Assembly: GCF_900537175.1 (NCBI RefSeq)
Contig: NZ_LS999834.1
Location: forward strand, 125,473-189,472
Direction of reading: 5' to 3'
Length of the DNA: 64,000 bases
Origin: Lentilitoribacter sp. Alg239-R112
GTDB lineage: Bacteria > Pseudomonadota > Alphaproteobacteria > Rhizobiales > Rhizobiaceae
Each line of letters begins with the position of its first letter. Positions within the stretch are counted from its first letter, which is position 1. Below, piece by piece: positions 20,826-30,111 of the stretch. The notes under the pieces were generated by a model that worked only from the letters and a program-made list of their open reading frames with translations, was not told the origin of the DNA and did not search any database. Made by a program: the position numbers and the translations under genes.

Positions 20826-23084
20826 ATGCAATTGAATATTAAAAACAATGACGTTGTGGCTGTAGATATGCAGGTCGGGGCGAACAAGCACCATCGTAGA
20901 TTTTTAAACTATCGCACGGCACTCGTTTTTCTTGCGCTTTTGAGTGCTGGTACTTCATTTATGATCCTGCTGGGTCTGACGCCGATCAAACCTGAGGAAA
21001 ACGTGGTTCTGGGTGCATTGGCCGTCAATTCGGCATTTGTATTGTGTCTACTTTTTATAATTATATTCGAGTTCACCCGTCTATTTAAGGCACGTCGTCG
21101 AGGAAAAGCTGCTGCGCGCCTCCATATTCGAATTGTTGGATTATTTAGCGTTGTAGCTATAACACCAGCGATCATCGTTGCGGTTATTGCAAGTATAACT
21201 TTAGATATCGGGCTTGACCGCTGGTTTTCAATTCGCACGAAGGCCATTGTCAATTCATCGCTCGATGTGGCCGAAGCCTATGAACTTGAGAATGCCCGAT
21301 ACTTAAATGGCCAAGTCTTATCAATGGCAAATGATCTTGATAGTTCGAGAGCGCTTTTTACCTTGGATAGAAACGGGTTTGCTGATTTTTTTAAACGGCA
21401 GACTATCGGGCGCGGTCTCATCGCTGCGCAATTGGTAGATAACAAAGGTGAAGTCATTCTTGAAGCTGATATTGAGGATGGTGTAACTATGCCAAACATG
21501 CCAGCGGGAACTCTTGATGATGCTTCCGATGGATTGCCAGCTCTTATTCGATCAGGTCGCACAAATCTTGTTGGTGCTGTTTTAAAACTAAGAAATATTT
21601 CCAACTCCTATCTCTATGTCGTCAGGGCTTTGGACGATGAAGTTATTCGCGCAAAAGGGCTGATGGAAGCCGCAACAATTGAATATAATTCTCTCGAAGA
21701 AGGTCGATCAACTTTGCAGGTCGCATTTGGTGTGCTGTTTCTTGGGTTTGCGCTTATTTTGCTTTTATCAGCAATTTGGATGGCGATTGCCGTCGCAGAT
21801 CGTTTGGTTCGACCCATTCGACGCTTGATTACAGCGGCAGATGAAGTCGCTGCGGGTGATTTGACAATCAATGTACCAGTTCATGCGTCTGATGGCGATG
21901 TAGGCTCGCTAACAATGACATTTAATAACATGATTTCGGAGATCAGAAATCAACGCGATGAAGTTTTAGTTGCAAAAGATCAGGTCGATGAGCGGCGACG
22001 ATTTACTGAAGCAGTTCTAACCGGCGTTTCAGCTGGGGTAATTGGTATTGATCACGATGGATTTATAACAATTGCAAACCGATCAGCATCAGTCATTCTG
22101 GATAAATCTGAAGATGATTTGGTTGGAAACAAACTGGAAGATGTCGCTCCGGGCTTTACGACCATTTTTATTGAAGCAGGCTTGAGAGGGCGTGATGAAT
22201 TTCGATCTCAAGTTACCACTACTTCGGGCGGGAAAGAACATAATCTTGATGTTAAAATTACACGTGAACAATCATCCGATGGTCGACAATCTTATGTTGT
22301 TACCGTTGACGACGTGACCGATCTTGTGGTTGCACAGCGCTCCACAGCTTGGGCTGATGTTGCACGACGCATCGCCCACGAAATCAAAAACCCTCTTACA
22401 CCCATCCAATTGTCAGCAGAACGAATTCGTCGTCGGTTTGGGAAGTATATTCCTGAAGATGGTAAGGAAGTCTTTGATCAGTGTACCGAAACTATCGTGA
22501 GGCAAGTTGGCGATATCGGAAGAATGGTCAATGAATTTTCATCCTTTGCACGTATGCCAAAACCAGTTAAATCGCAACATGACCTTCGTGATATCCTCAA
22601 AGATGCTATATTTACACTTGAAGTCAGCCGATCTGATATTCATTTTGAACGCGAGATGCCTGAAGAACCGATGCTTGGCGAATTTGACGCCCGTATGCTG
22701 GGGCAGGCATTTGGAAATCTGGTAAAAAATGCGTCTGAGGCAATTGATGCCGTCTCTGACGATAACGCTCGTAAGAGCAAGCGTATTTTTGTTCATGCTT
22801 ATCCTTCGCAAAACGGCAAAGATTACATTGTCGATGTAATTGATAATGGGAATGGCTTGCCGAGAGAAAATAGACATCGATTGCTCGAGCCGTATATGAC
22901 GATGCGGGAAAAAGGCACAGGGTTGGGGCTGGCAATTGTGAAAAAAATTGCTGAAGATCATGACGGTTCATTGGAACTCCACGATGCCCCACCTGACTTT
23001 GATAACAATCCTGGCGCGATGTTCCGTGTCATTTTATCCAAGAATTCTGTAAAACCTGCTGATGCAGGCAAAGATGAAAAATAG
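20826..23084 (+). CDS. ntrY: Nitrogen regulation sensor kinase NtrY
   Basis: A 752-residue transmembrane histidine kinase. Three N-terminal membrane helices lie between about residues 28 and 128, an extracytoplasmic part follows, and a fourth helix near 300-322 leads into a HAMP linker (VRPIRRLITAADEVAAGDLT). A PAS domain (about 390-490) precedes the kinase core: [20 protein letters not shown] with the phospho-His, NLVKNASEAID, DNGNGLP and GTGLGLAIVKKI. NtrY and NtrX form a pair linked to nitrogen, redox and envelope control in alphaproteobacteria. Neither the ATG at 20826 nor an in-frame ATG at 20868 has a good ribosome binding site, so the start is uncertain by 14 residues. Confidence 0.95.
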   Translation: MQLNIKNNDVVAVDMQVGANKHHRRFLNYRTALVFLALLSAGTSFMILLGLTPIKPEENVVLGALAVNSAFVLCLLFIIIFEFTRLFKARRRGKAAARLHIRIVGLFSVVAITPAIIVAVIASITLDIGLDRWFSIRTKAIVNSSLDVAEAYELENARYLNGQVLSMANDLDSSRALFTLDRNGFADFFKRQTIGRGLIAAQLVDNKGEVILEADIEDGVTMPNMPAGTLDDASDGLPALIRSGRTNLVGAVLKLRNISNSYLYVVRALDDEVIRAKGLMEAATIEYNSLEEGRSTLQVAFGVLFLGFALILLLSAIWMAIAVADRLVRPIRRLITAADEVAAGDLTINVPVHASDGDVGSLTMTFNNMISEIRNQRDEVLVAKDQVDERRRFTEAVLTGVSAGVIGIDHDGFITIANRSASVILDKSEDDLVGNKLEDVAPGFTTIFIEAGLRGRDEFRSQVTTTSGGKEHNLDVKITREQSSDGRQSYVVTVDDVTDLVVAQRSTAWADVARRIAHEIKNPLTPIQLSAERIRRRFGKYIPEDGKEVFDQCTETIVRQVGDIGRMVNEFSSFARMPKPVKSQHDLRDILKDAIFTLEVSRSDIHFEREMPEEPMLGEFDARMLGQAFGNLVKNASEAIDAVSDDNARKSKRIFVHAYPSQNGKDYIVDVIDNGNGLPRENRHRLLEPYMTMREKGTGLGLAIVKKIAEDHDGSLELHDAPPDFDNNPGAMFRVILSKNSVKPADAGKDEK

Positions 23085-23095
23085 AGGTCTGATGA

Positions 23096-24472
23096 ATGCC
23101 AACTGACATTTTGATCGTGGATGACGAAGAAGATATTCGCGAGATCGTATCGGGAATTTTAGAGGATGAAGGCCATGAGACGCGTACGGCTTTTGATAGC
23201 GATAGCGCGCTTGCTGCCATTGCAGAGCGTGTTCCGCGCCTTATCTTCCTTGATATTTGGCTACAGGGAAGTCGTCTAGACGGGCTTGCATTGCTTGATG
23301 ACATCAAATCGAGATACCCTGACTTGCCGATTGTTATGATATCCGGACACGGTAATATTGAAACAGCGGTATCTGCGATCCGTCGCGGCGCATATGATTT
23401 CATTGAAAAACCATTTAAAGTCGACCAGCTTATTATGGTTAGCGAACGGGCTATTGAAACCTCCCAACTAAAGAAGGAGGTAAAAGACCTTAAGCGGCGA
23501 ACGGGTGGTGAGAATATAGATCTGGTGGGTGCATCTTTTGCTGTCACACAATTGCGCCAAACCGTCGAAAAGATTGCACAAACAAATTCACGAATAATGA
23601 TCAAGGGGCCTTCGGGTGCAGGTAAGGAACTCGTTGCGCGCCTCATTCATAAAAATTCTAGTCGTGAAAGCGGGCCTTTTGTTGTTTTAAACTCAGCAAC
23701 AATTACACCTGAACGGATGGAGGTGGAGCTTTTCGGCACGGAAAATTCTAGCGGAACAGAGCGAAAAATTGGTGCGTTGGAAGAAGCTCATGGTGGAATT
23801 TTATATTTGGATGAAGTGGCAGATATGCCGCTTGAAACACAAAATAAAATTGTTCGTGTACTCGTAGATCAGCAATTTGAACGGGTAGGTGGTACAAAGC
23901 GTGTGAAAGTTGACGTCAGGGTCTTGTCGTCCACCGCACAGAACCTTGAAGAGCTGATTGTAGCAAAGAAGTTTCGCGAAGATTTATTTCATCGATTAAA
24001 TGTCGTGCCCGTTAAAGTGCCTGCGTTGAGGGATAGAGGAGAAGATATTCCTTTCCTCGTTGATCAGTTACTTAGGCAAGTATCTGAACAAATGGGTGTA
24101 AAAAAGTGCAAAATTTCTGATGATGCGCTTGCCGTCTTACAAGCCTATTCTTGGCCCGGAAATATACGCCAGTTAAAAAATATAATCGAACGAGTTATGA
24201 TCTTAGGACATGACCAAAGTTCAGATGGTGTCATCAATGTGGACATGTTGCCTGACGAAGTGACTGAACTAGGTCCGGCGAAACGTGATGGTGGTCAGCA
24301 ACATATTATGACACTGCCGATTCGAGAAGCGCGGGAAGCCTTTGAGCGAGAATATCTTCTGGCGCAAATTAGCAGATTTGGCGGTAATATTTCTAAAACA
24401 GCATCCTTTGTTGGAATGGAACGATCGGCATTGCACCGAAAATTAAAATCTCTTGGTGTTGGAAACACATAG
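23096..24472 (+). CDS. ntrX: Response regulator NtrX, without GAFTGA loop
   Basis: A 458-residue NtrC-family regulator, partner of NtrY 11 bases upstream. The receiver (about 1-125) has VDDEEDIRE, LIFLDIWLQG and FIEKPF. The AAA+ domain has Walker A GPSGAGKE and Walker B GGILYLDEVAD, but where the NtrC paralogue in this window has GAFTGA this protein reads ELFGTENSSGTERKIGALEE, so the sigma-54 contact loop is missing. The C-terminal Fis-type helix-turn-helix is intact (KTASFVGMERSALHRKL). It probably binds DNA but should not activate sigma-54 polymerase in the usual way. Confidence 0.94.
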   Translation: MPTDILIVDDEEDIREIVSGILEDEGHETRTAFDSDSALAAIAERVPRLIFLDIWLQGSRLDGLALLDDIKSRYPDLPIVMISGHGNIETAVSAIRRGAYDFIEKPFKVDQLIMVSERAIETSQLKKEVKDLKRRTGGENIDLVGASFAVTQLRQTVEKIAQTNSRIMIKGPSGAGKELVARLIHKNSSRESGPFVVLNSATITPERMEVELFGTENSSGTERKIGALEEAHGGILYLDEVADMPLETQNKIVRVLVDQQFERVGGTKRVKVDVRVLSSTAQNLEELIVAKKFREDLFHRLNVVPVKVPALRDRGEDIPFLVDQLLRQVSEQMGVKKCKISDDALAVLQAYSWPGNIRQLKNIIERVMILGHDQSSDGVINVDMLPDEVTELGPAKRDGGQQHIMTLPIREAREAFEREYLLAQISRFGGNISKTASFVGMERSALHRKLKSLGVGNT

Positions 24473-24559
24473 CAATCATAATCAAATTGGGGTAAACCAG
24501 CCACGCTAGTTTGAATTGTGTGAGTATAAATTGAACGTCAATTGCTATAAGGGACAGCC

Positions 24560-25936
24560 ATGAAAGTTATAATTTGTGGTGCAGGGCGTGTCGGATACGG
24601 TATTGCTGAACGATTGGCCGCCGAGGAAAATGACGTATCTATTATTGATACATCCGAAGAGCTTATTCAGGTTATCCGCGATACCCTTGATGTAAGGGGC
24701 TATATTGGCCATGGTGCTCATCCTGAAATACTTGCGCGCGCTGGTGCCGAACAAGCTGATATGATTATAGCGGTTACGCTTTCTGATGAAGTTAACATGG
24801 TCGCTTGCCAGGTAGCTCATTCACTTTTTAATGTTCCCAAGAAAATTGCCCGTATTCGTGCTCAGGGATATTTGCAACAGCATTGGTCTGATTTGTTTTC
24901 CAGCGATCACATGCCAATTGATGTCATTATTTCACCAGAGATTGAAGTCGGAAAAAAAGTACTGCGCCGTATTGCCCTGCCTGGCGCTATTGATGTGGTG
25001 AGTTTTGCTGATGACAAAGTCGTCATGACAGCGATTGAATGTCAGGAAAATTGCCCGGTTGTCGATAGGCCACTTGTTCAGTTAACAGAAATGTTTCCAG
25101 ACCTTCTAGCAACCATTGTTGGTGTTTGGCGTAATGGTGAGTTTATTGTTCCAAACTCATCTGATCAACTTGAAGTTGGTGATGTTGCTTACGTTGTGTC
25201 GAGTTATAACCATGTTAATCGTACACTAGCGCTATTTGGGCATGAGGAGCAGGAAGCTCAACGTATTGTTATTGCAGGTGGTGGCAATATTGGTGAATAT
25301 GTAGCCAAGAAAATTGAAGAGAGTCAGTCGCGAACGCGCGTCAAAATCATCGAATATAATCGTAACCGCGCGCTCAAAGTTGCTGATAATCTAGATAAAA
25401 CAGTTGTTTTGAATGGTTCATCAATTGAACAAAAAATATTGGTAGAGGCTGATATTCAAGACGCGGATCTTATGATAGCGCTGACGAACGATGATCAGAT
25501 TAATATTTTGTCTTGCGTTATGGCAAAGCACTTAGGTTGCAGTGCAAATCTTGCCTTGATCAATAGTCCAACATATCAGCAGTTTACAAAATCAATTGGA
25601 ATTGACGCAGACATTAATCCGCGCTCCGTAACGATCTCTCGCGTTTTACAGCATGTACGCAGAGGTCGAATTCGTTCGGTATATACGTTGCAGAAGGGGG
25701 CAGCTGAAGTTATTGAAGCAGAAGCTTTAGAAACTTCCGCATTGGTTGGTAAGCCAATAGGTGAATTGGAGTTACCAAAAGGTATGCGTATAGGTTCGGT
25801 CTATCGCGACGGCAACGTTATCAAACCAAATGGAGCTACACAGATTAAGGCCCATGATCGTGTTATTATTTTGGCAACGGCCGATGCAGTAAAGGCTGTT
25901 GAGCAGCTCTTCAGGGTCAGTCTTGAGTTTTTCTAA
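24560..25936 (+). CDS. trkA: Trk potassium uptake regulatory protein TrkA
   Basis: A 458-residue cytoplasmic peripheral protein that gates the Trk potassium channel. It has two RCK units, each with an NAD-binding Rossmann half and a ligand-binding RCK-C half: VIICGAGRVGYGIAERLA at the N-terminus and IVIAGGGNIGEYVAKKI at about residue 234. Full length for the two-unit form. The ATG follows GGGACAG. The channel gene trkH starts 9 bases downstream, and the pair follows ntrX as in other rhizobia. Confidence 0.96.
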   Translation: MKVIICGAGRVGYGIAERLAAEENDVSIIDTSEELIQVIRDTLDVRGYIGHGAHPEILARAGAEQADMIIAVTLSDEVNMVACQVAHSLFNVPKKIARIRAQGYLQQHWSDLFSSDHMPIDVIISPEIEVGKKVLRRIALPGAIDVVSFADDKVVMTAIECQENCPVVDRPLVQLTEMFPDLLATIVGVWRNGEFIVPNSSDQLEVGDVAYVVSSYNHVNRTLALFGHEEQEAQRIVIAGGGNIGEYVAKKIEESQSRTRVKIIEYNRNRALKVADNLDKTVVLNGSSIEQKILVEADIQDADLMIALTNDDQINILSCVMAKHLGCSANLALINSPTYQQFTKSIGIDADINPRSVTISRVLQHVRRGRIRSVYTLQKGAAEVIEAEALETSALVGKPIGELELPKGMRIGSVYRDGNVIKPNGATQIKAHDRVIILATADAVKAVEQLFRVSLEFF

Positions 25937-25945
25937 GGCGTTGTG

Positions 25946-27433
25946 ATGACAGGTATAGTGCATGTAATTGCTCTAGCAATTTTCGGACTTTCCTCGCTCT
26001 TATTGATCCCTATATTGGTGGCTTTGGGGCAAGGTGAGGGTGGTCTTGCTGGTATAATGCTCATATTTTCTACGCTCGGAATATTTGTATCAATTGTAAT
26101 CTTGGCGGCGATTGCTGATCTTGAATATAACCTGTCCCGCTCCTTAAGTTTTGTTTCGCTCTTAAGTTTATGGCTTATCACATCGTTGGTTGGCGCATTT
26201 AGTTTCATGGTGTTTTTGAATATGCCTTTGGGCGCTGCATGGTTTGAATCCGTAGCCGCATTAACAACATCGGGCGGGTCTTTAATTTCAAAATCGGCCT
26301 CCAGTCAAACAATGTTGGTCTGGCGTGCATGTATGGAGTGGTACGGAGGGTTTCTCACCCTTGTGTCTGTGCTACATATTCTAGCTCCGGGTGAATTTGG
26401 TGGTCTTATTAATACCGAACGCTCCCTTAGACCGAAATCTGGTAATAAAACATGGCTGCCGGATTCCTCTGGTTATCAACGCTTAATTACAGAGTATGTT
26501 ATTATCACGCTTCTGATTGCGGTTGGATTAATGGCGTCGGGTGTTACAAGCCTTAACTCAATGATGTTATCTATGGTCGCAATTGCGACCGGTGGCTTTA
26601 CTCCATTTGAAGGTGCATTGGACGAAAATGTTGGCCGTTTTGGACAATTCGTTATCATTATTGGTCTTCTTGTTGGTACTCTAAACATCTTTTGGCGACG
26701 CAGCATTATTAGGAGTCCAAGAACATTTTTACGCAAAAACGTTGAACTGAATTATATTTTAGTTGCATTGCTTGTACTAAGTCTCGTTTACGGTTTTAGA
26801 TATGCTTCGCTTGCCGGCTCAGAAAGATCCGCAGAAAATGCTTTGTTACATATTCTCGAGGGGTTGTTTTCAGCAACGTCTCTTATTGCAACAAGTGGAA
26901 TGGAAACCCGCCCCGGTGCGATAGCCGTTCTTCCTGATGTATTGGTTCTTGCCGTCGTTCTTATTGGTGCGAGCATTTATTCAACGACAGGTGGGATCAA
27001 GATATATCGAATCGCAATGATGGCTGCCCATGCTTTGCGTGAATTGAAGAAACTCATTCATCCCACAAGTGTTCAAAATCTTCGATTTGGTGAAGTTGTG
27101 ATCGATGAGCAAAAAATGGCAGCGATTTGGTCACACTTTATTCTCTCACTTATTCTGGTAGGCATTGGTGCCTTTCTAATTTCATTCTTTGGGTTTTCAT
27201 TTGATGCTGCGGCGACATTGGCAATTGCACTTTTTTCTAACGCAGCCCCAATTTATGATGCGCTTATTCCGACACTATCCGAAATTTCGCTAGCTGAAGG
27301 TGTCGCGTGGCCGTCTTTGAGCGATGGAAATACATTGTCTTACATCGTTTTTAGCGCATTAATGCTGGTCGGACGCCTTGAAGTTATCGCCGTTTTTGCT
27401 GTTCTGAATTTCAGATATTGGTTAAATCGATAG
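25946..27433 (+). CDS. trkH: Trk potassium uptake channel TrkH
   Basis: A 495-residue inner-membrane protein with about ten membrane helices and four pore loops. The filter segments are visible in order as TTSGGS, ATGGFT, ATSGME and FSNAAP, each near the end of a pore helix, as in TrkH/KtrB channels. It forms the potassium-translocating part with TrkA. The ATG at 25946 has AAGGCG at good distance; a GTG three bases earlier is too close to that site. The last helix ends in a short basic tail. Confidence 0.94.
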   Translation: MTGIVHVIALAIFGLSSLLLIPILVALGQGEGGLAGIMLIFSTLGIFVSIVILAAIADLEYNLSRSLSFVSLLSLWLITSLVGAFSFMVFLNMPLGAAWFESVAALTTSGGSLISKSASSQTMLVWRACMEWYGGFLTLVSVLHILAPGEFGGLINTERSLRPKSGNKTWLPDSSGYQRLITEYVIITLLIAVGLMASGVTSLNSMMLSMVAIATGGFTPFEGALDENVGRFGQFVIIIGLLVGTLNIFWRRSIIRSPRTFLRKNVELNYILVALLVLSLVYGFRYASLAGSERSAENALLHILEGLFSATSLIATSGMETRPGAIAVLPDVLVLAVVLIGASIYSTTGGIKIYRIAMMAAHALRELKKLIHPTSVQNLRFGEVVIDEQKMAAIWSHFILSLILVGIGAFLISFFGFSFDAAATLAIALFSNAAPIYDALIPTLSEISLAEGVAWPSLSDGNTLSYIVFSALMLVGRLEVIAVFAVLNFRYWLNR

Positions 27434-27643
27434 GTTGGCATATAGCGGTGATTGAAAAAATAGCCAAATCTGTCGATTTTGAATAAAAACAATCTAAAAT
27501 TTTCCAGAAACTACTAAATTTAACCATTTATGTTTCTAGTTGAGGCTGTTAGATGTGAATGCTGATTGCTTTATTTTCTGCACCACAATGTTGAAGCTAA
27601 TAAATAGATCCGAAAAACAATATAGAAAACGGGGAAAAAAAAT

Positions 27644-27892
27644 ATGGCTGATAAATCTCAAAATTTGCAAGACTTATTTTTGAACAGCGTTCGAAAACAA
27701 AAAATGTCACTCACAATATTTTTGATCAACGGTGTTAAATTGACAGGCGTTGTTACATCATTCGACAATTTTTGTGTACTATTACGACGTGACGGTCACT
27801 CACAATTGGTTTATAAGCATGCCATCTCCACTATCATGCCAGGCTCCCAATTGCAGATGTTTGAAATCGAAGAAGGTGCTGGCGATCAATAA
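27644..27892 (+). CDS. hfq: RNA-binding protein Hfq
   Basis: An 82-residue Sm-like RNA chaperone that forms a hexameric ring and pairs small RNAs with messages. The Sm1 motif ([15 protein letters not shown], here [20 protein letters not shown]) and the Sm2 motif with YKHAISTI are complete. The ATG follows GGGG 9 bases upstream. The 210 bases between trkH and hfq contain no recognisable gene and should carry the hfq promoter. The stop codon TAA at 27890-27892 lies in the same frame as hflX, with no other stop between them. Confidence 0.98.
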   Translation: MADKSQNLQDLFLNSVRKQKMSLTIFLINGVKLTGVVTSFDNFCVLLRRDGHSQLVYKHAISTIMPGSQLQMFEIEEGAGDQ

Positions 27893-28048
27893 GGATCAGA
27901 AGCAATAGATACGTTCGATACACCATTTTCTAAGCAAGACTCGACTGGTTTAGAAACAGATGATGGCATTCGTGCTGCCCGCACCATAGTCATTGCTCCG
28001 ACAATCCGGCGACGATCTGATCCCAAACAGGTCTCACTCGGAACAGAG
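27893..28048 (+). other. In-frame upstream extension of hflX lacking a canonical start codon
   Basis: These 156 bases directly after the hfq stop are open in the hflX frame. Translated, they include GIRAARTIVIAPTIRRR, which resembles the TRAVVLVPV-type strand at the N-terminus of rhizobial HflX proteins. No ATG, GTG or TTG occurs in frame here before 28049. An ATA at 27905-27907 lies 9 bases after AAGGA (27891-27895) and is a candidate non-canonical start. Other explanations are a sequencing error, readthrough of the hfq stop, or a start at 28049 with a dispensable N-terminus. Confidence 0.55.
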
Positions 28049-29281
28049 GTGATGCGGGATGGTGAAGCACGTAAAGACGAGGCAATCGGTCTAGCTCATG
28101 CGATTGATCTGAACGTTGTGTTGTCGCTGACCGTCACCTTACCTAAAGCTAAAGCCTCAACCTTGCTTGGTTCAGGTAAGGTGGACGAGGTCGCAAGCCT
28201 TATCAAGCAGTATGAGGCTGAACTTGTCATTGTTGATCACGCATTATCGCCTATCCAACAGCGAAATTTGGAAGAGGCTTGGCATTGTAAGGTTATTGAC
28301 CGTACGGGGCTCATTCTCGAAATTTTTGGTAAACGAGCCTCTACAAAAGAGGGTGTGTTGCAGGTAGAGCTGGCCCATTTGAATTATCAAAAAGGACGTT
28401 TGGTGCGCAGTTGGACGCACTTGGAACGTCAACGCGGCGGCGGCGGCTTTATGGGTGGTCCAGGTGAGACGCAAATCGAATCTGATAGGCGCATGCTGCA
28501 AAGCCGTATTTCAAGTTTAGAGCGTGAACTGGAGCAGGTTCGGCGCACGAGGCAGCTTCATCGCTCTAAACGGCAAAAGGTCCCGCACCCTATCGTCGCC
28601 CTTGTAGGATATACGAACGCCGGTAAATCAACGCTCTTTAACAAAATTACCGGCGCTGACGTGTTGGCTCACGATATGCTTTTTGCAACGCTAGACCCAA
28701 CCCTTCGTAAAATGTCGCTGCCTCTCGGGCGTTCGGTTATTTTGTCTGACACAGTGGGATTTATTTCCGATTTGCCCACTCACTTAGTTGCGGCATTCCG
28801 TGCCACGTTAGAGGAAGTGCTGGAGGCCGATCTAATCCTCCATGTGCGGGATATGACTGATCCAGATCATGAAATTCAGGCGAATGACGTCATGCAGATT
28901 TTGTCTACTCTTGGTCTTAAGGACAAAGAGAACGCAAACATCATTGAGGTCTGGAATAAGTTGGATGATCTTGAGCCTGAAATAGCCGATCAATTCCGTG
29001 AGAAGGCTGACGGGCATGAAAAGGCGATAGGTGTGTCTGCGCTTACAGGGCAGGGCATTGGTGAGCTTCTAAATTTAATTGAGAAGGAGCTATCCGGTCG
29101 AATTACGGAGCGCACAATTGAGTTAAAGCCAGCTCAGATGCGGATATTGCCTTGGATTTATGAGAACACAAAAGTATTGGCCAGAAAAGATCAGGAAGAT
29201 GGGTCTGTTCAATTGGATATTGAGGTAACAGAGCATGATGCCGAAGAACTTTTGAATCGACATCAAGTCCATTTTCTATAA
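28049..29281 (+). CDS. hflX: GTPase HflX
   Basis: A ribosome-associated GTPase, at least 410 residues, that splits stalled 70S ribosomes under stress. It has the N-terminal HflX domain (LLGSGKVDEVASLI, VIDRTGLILEIFGKRA, a Gly-rich RQRGGGGFMGGPGE loop), a coiled helical linker and the G domain with G1 GYTNAGKST, G3 DTVGFI and G4 NKLDD. The first canonical start codons in frame are GTG 28049 and ATG 28052, but conserved-looking coding sequence extends upstream to about 27905, so the true protein may be about 48 residues longer. The gene ends in a 6-base overlap with the convergent mazG. Confidence 0.92.
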   Translation: MMRDGEARKDEAIGLAHAIDLNVVLSLTVTLPKAKASTLLGSGKVDEVASLIKQYEAELVIVDHALSPIQQRNLEEAWHCKVIDRTGLILEIFGKRASTKEGVLQVELAHLNYQKGRLVRSWTHLERQRGGGGFMGGPGETQIESDRRMLQSRISSLERELEQVRRTRQLHRSKRQKVPHPIVALVGYTNAGKSTLFNKITGADVLAHDMLFATLDPTLRKMSLPLGRSVILSDTVGFISDLPTHLVAAFRATLEEVLEADLILHVRDMTDPDHEIQANDVMQILSTLGLKDKENANIIEVWNKLDDLEPEIADQFREKADGHEKAIGVSALTGQGIGELLNLIEKELSGRITERTIELKPAQMRILPWIYENTKVLARKDQEDGSVQLDIEVTEHDAEELLNRHQVHFL

Positions 29282-30094
29282 AGATTTTGCCTCAACCCAC
29301 AGGGCTTCCATCTGCTCTAATGTTGCTGATTTAATATCTAAATTATTATCTGCAAGGCTTTGTTCTATATACGAAAAACGTTTTCGAAATTTTGTATTAG
29401 TGCCGCGTAGGGCCATCTCAGGATTGACATTTAGATGCCGTGCCAGATTGACGAGAACAAACATCAAATCGCCCATTTCATCCGCGACTTGGTCTTTGTT
29501 TCCCTTAGAAATTTCAGCCCGTAATTCAGCGATTTCTTCTTCCATCTTATCTAAAACCAATGATGGATCATTCCAGTCAAAACCAACTTTTGATGCCTTT
29601 TGCTGAATTTTTAATGCCTCTTCATTGGCTGGCATCGCGCGTGAAACTGTATCCAGTAGACCTCTGCTATCTTCCTCAGCTAAACCACGAGCGCGGCGTC
29701 TTTCACTACGTTCCTGCTTTTCTTCGGCTTTGATTTCATCCCAACGGACTTTTACTTCTCCACCTGTTTTCGCATTACCATCGCCAAAAACGTGTGGGTG
29801 TCGGCGGATCATCTTTTTATTGATTGCATAAACCACATCCTCGAATGAGAATAGACCTTCCTCCTTGGCCATTTGTGCGTGAAAGACGACTTGCAACAAC
29901 AAGTCTCCCAATTCGTCACATAAATCCTCAGGATCATTTCGCTCTATAGCGTCCGCAACCTCGTAAGCTTCCTCTAATGTATAGGGTTTAATTGTTTCGA
30001 AATTTTGCTCAATATCCCAAGGACAGCCTGTTTCTTTATCCCTAAGTGCGGCCATTACTTCAAGTAAACGCACAATATCGTTTGAAGGTGTCAT
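29276..30094 (-). CDS. mazG: Nucleoside triphosphate pyrophosphohydrolase MazG
   Basis: A 272-residue two-domain MazG enzyme that hydrolyses nucleoside triphosphates to monophosphates and pyrophosphate. The N-terminal domain carries the metal-binding pattern EEAYEVADAIE followed by DLCDELGDLLLQVVFHAQ. The second MazG domain has EEEIAELRAEI followed by VADEMGDLMFVLVN. This is the usual length of the full bacterial form. It is convergent with hflX, their ends overlapping by 6 bases, and lies 17 bases downstream of the deaminase gene. Confidence 0.96.
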   Translation of the reverse strand: MTPSNDIVRLLEVMAALRDKETGCPWDIEQNFETIKPYTLEEAYEVADAIERNDPEDLCDELGDLLLQVVFHAQMAKEEGLFSFEDVVYAINKKMIRRHPHVFGDGNAKTGGEVKVRWDEIKAEEKQERSERRRARGLAEEDSRGLLDTVSRAMPANEEALKIQQKASKVGFDWNDPSLVLDKMEEEIAELRAEISKGNKDQVADEMGDLMFVLVNLARHLNVNPEMALRGTNTKFRKRFSYIEQSLADNNLDIKSATLEQMEALWVEAKSL

Positions 30095-30111
30095 ATTAAC
30101 TTCCTGGCTAT

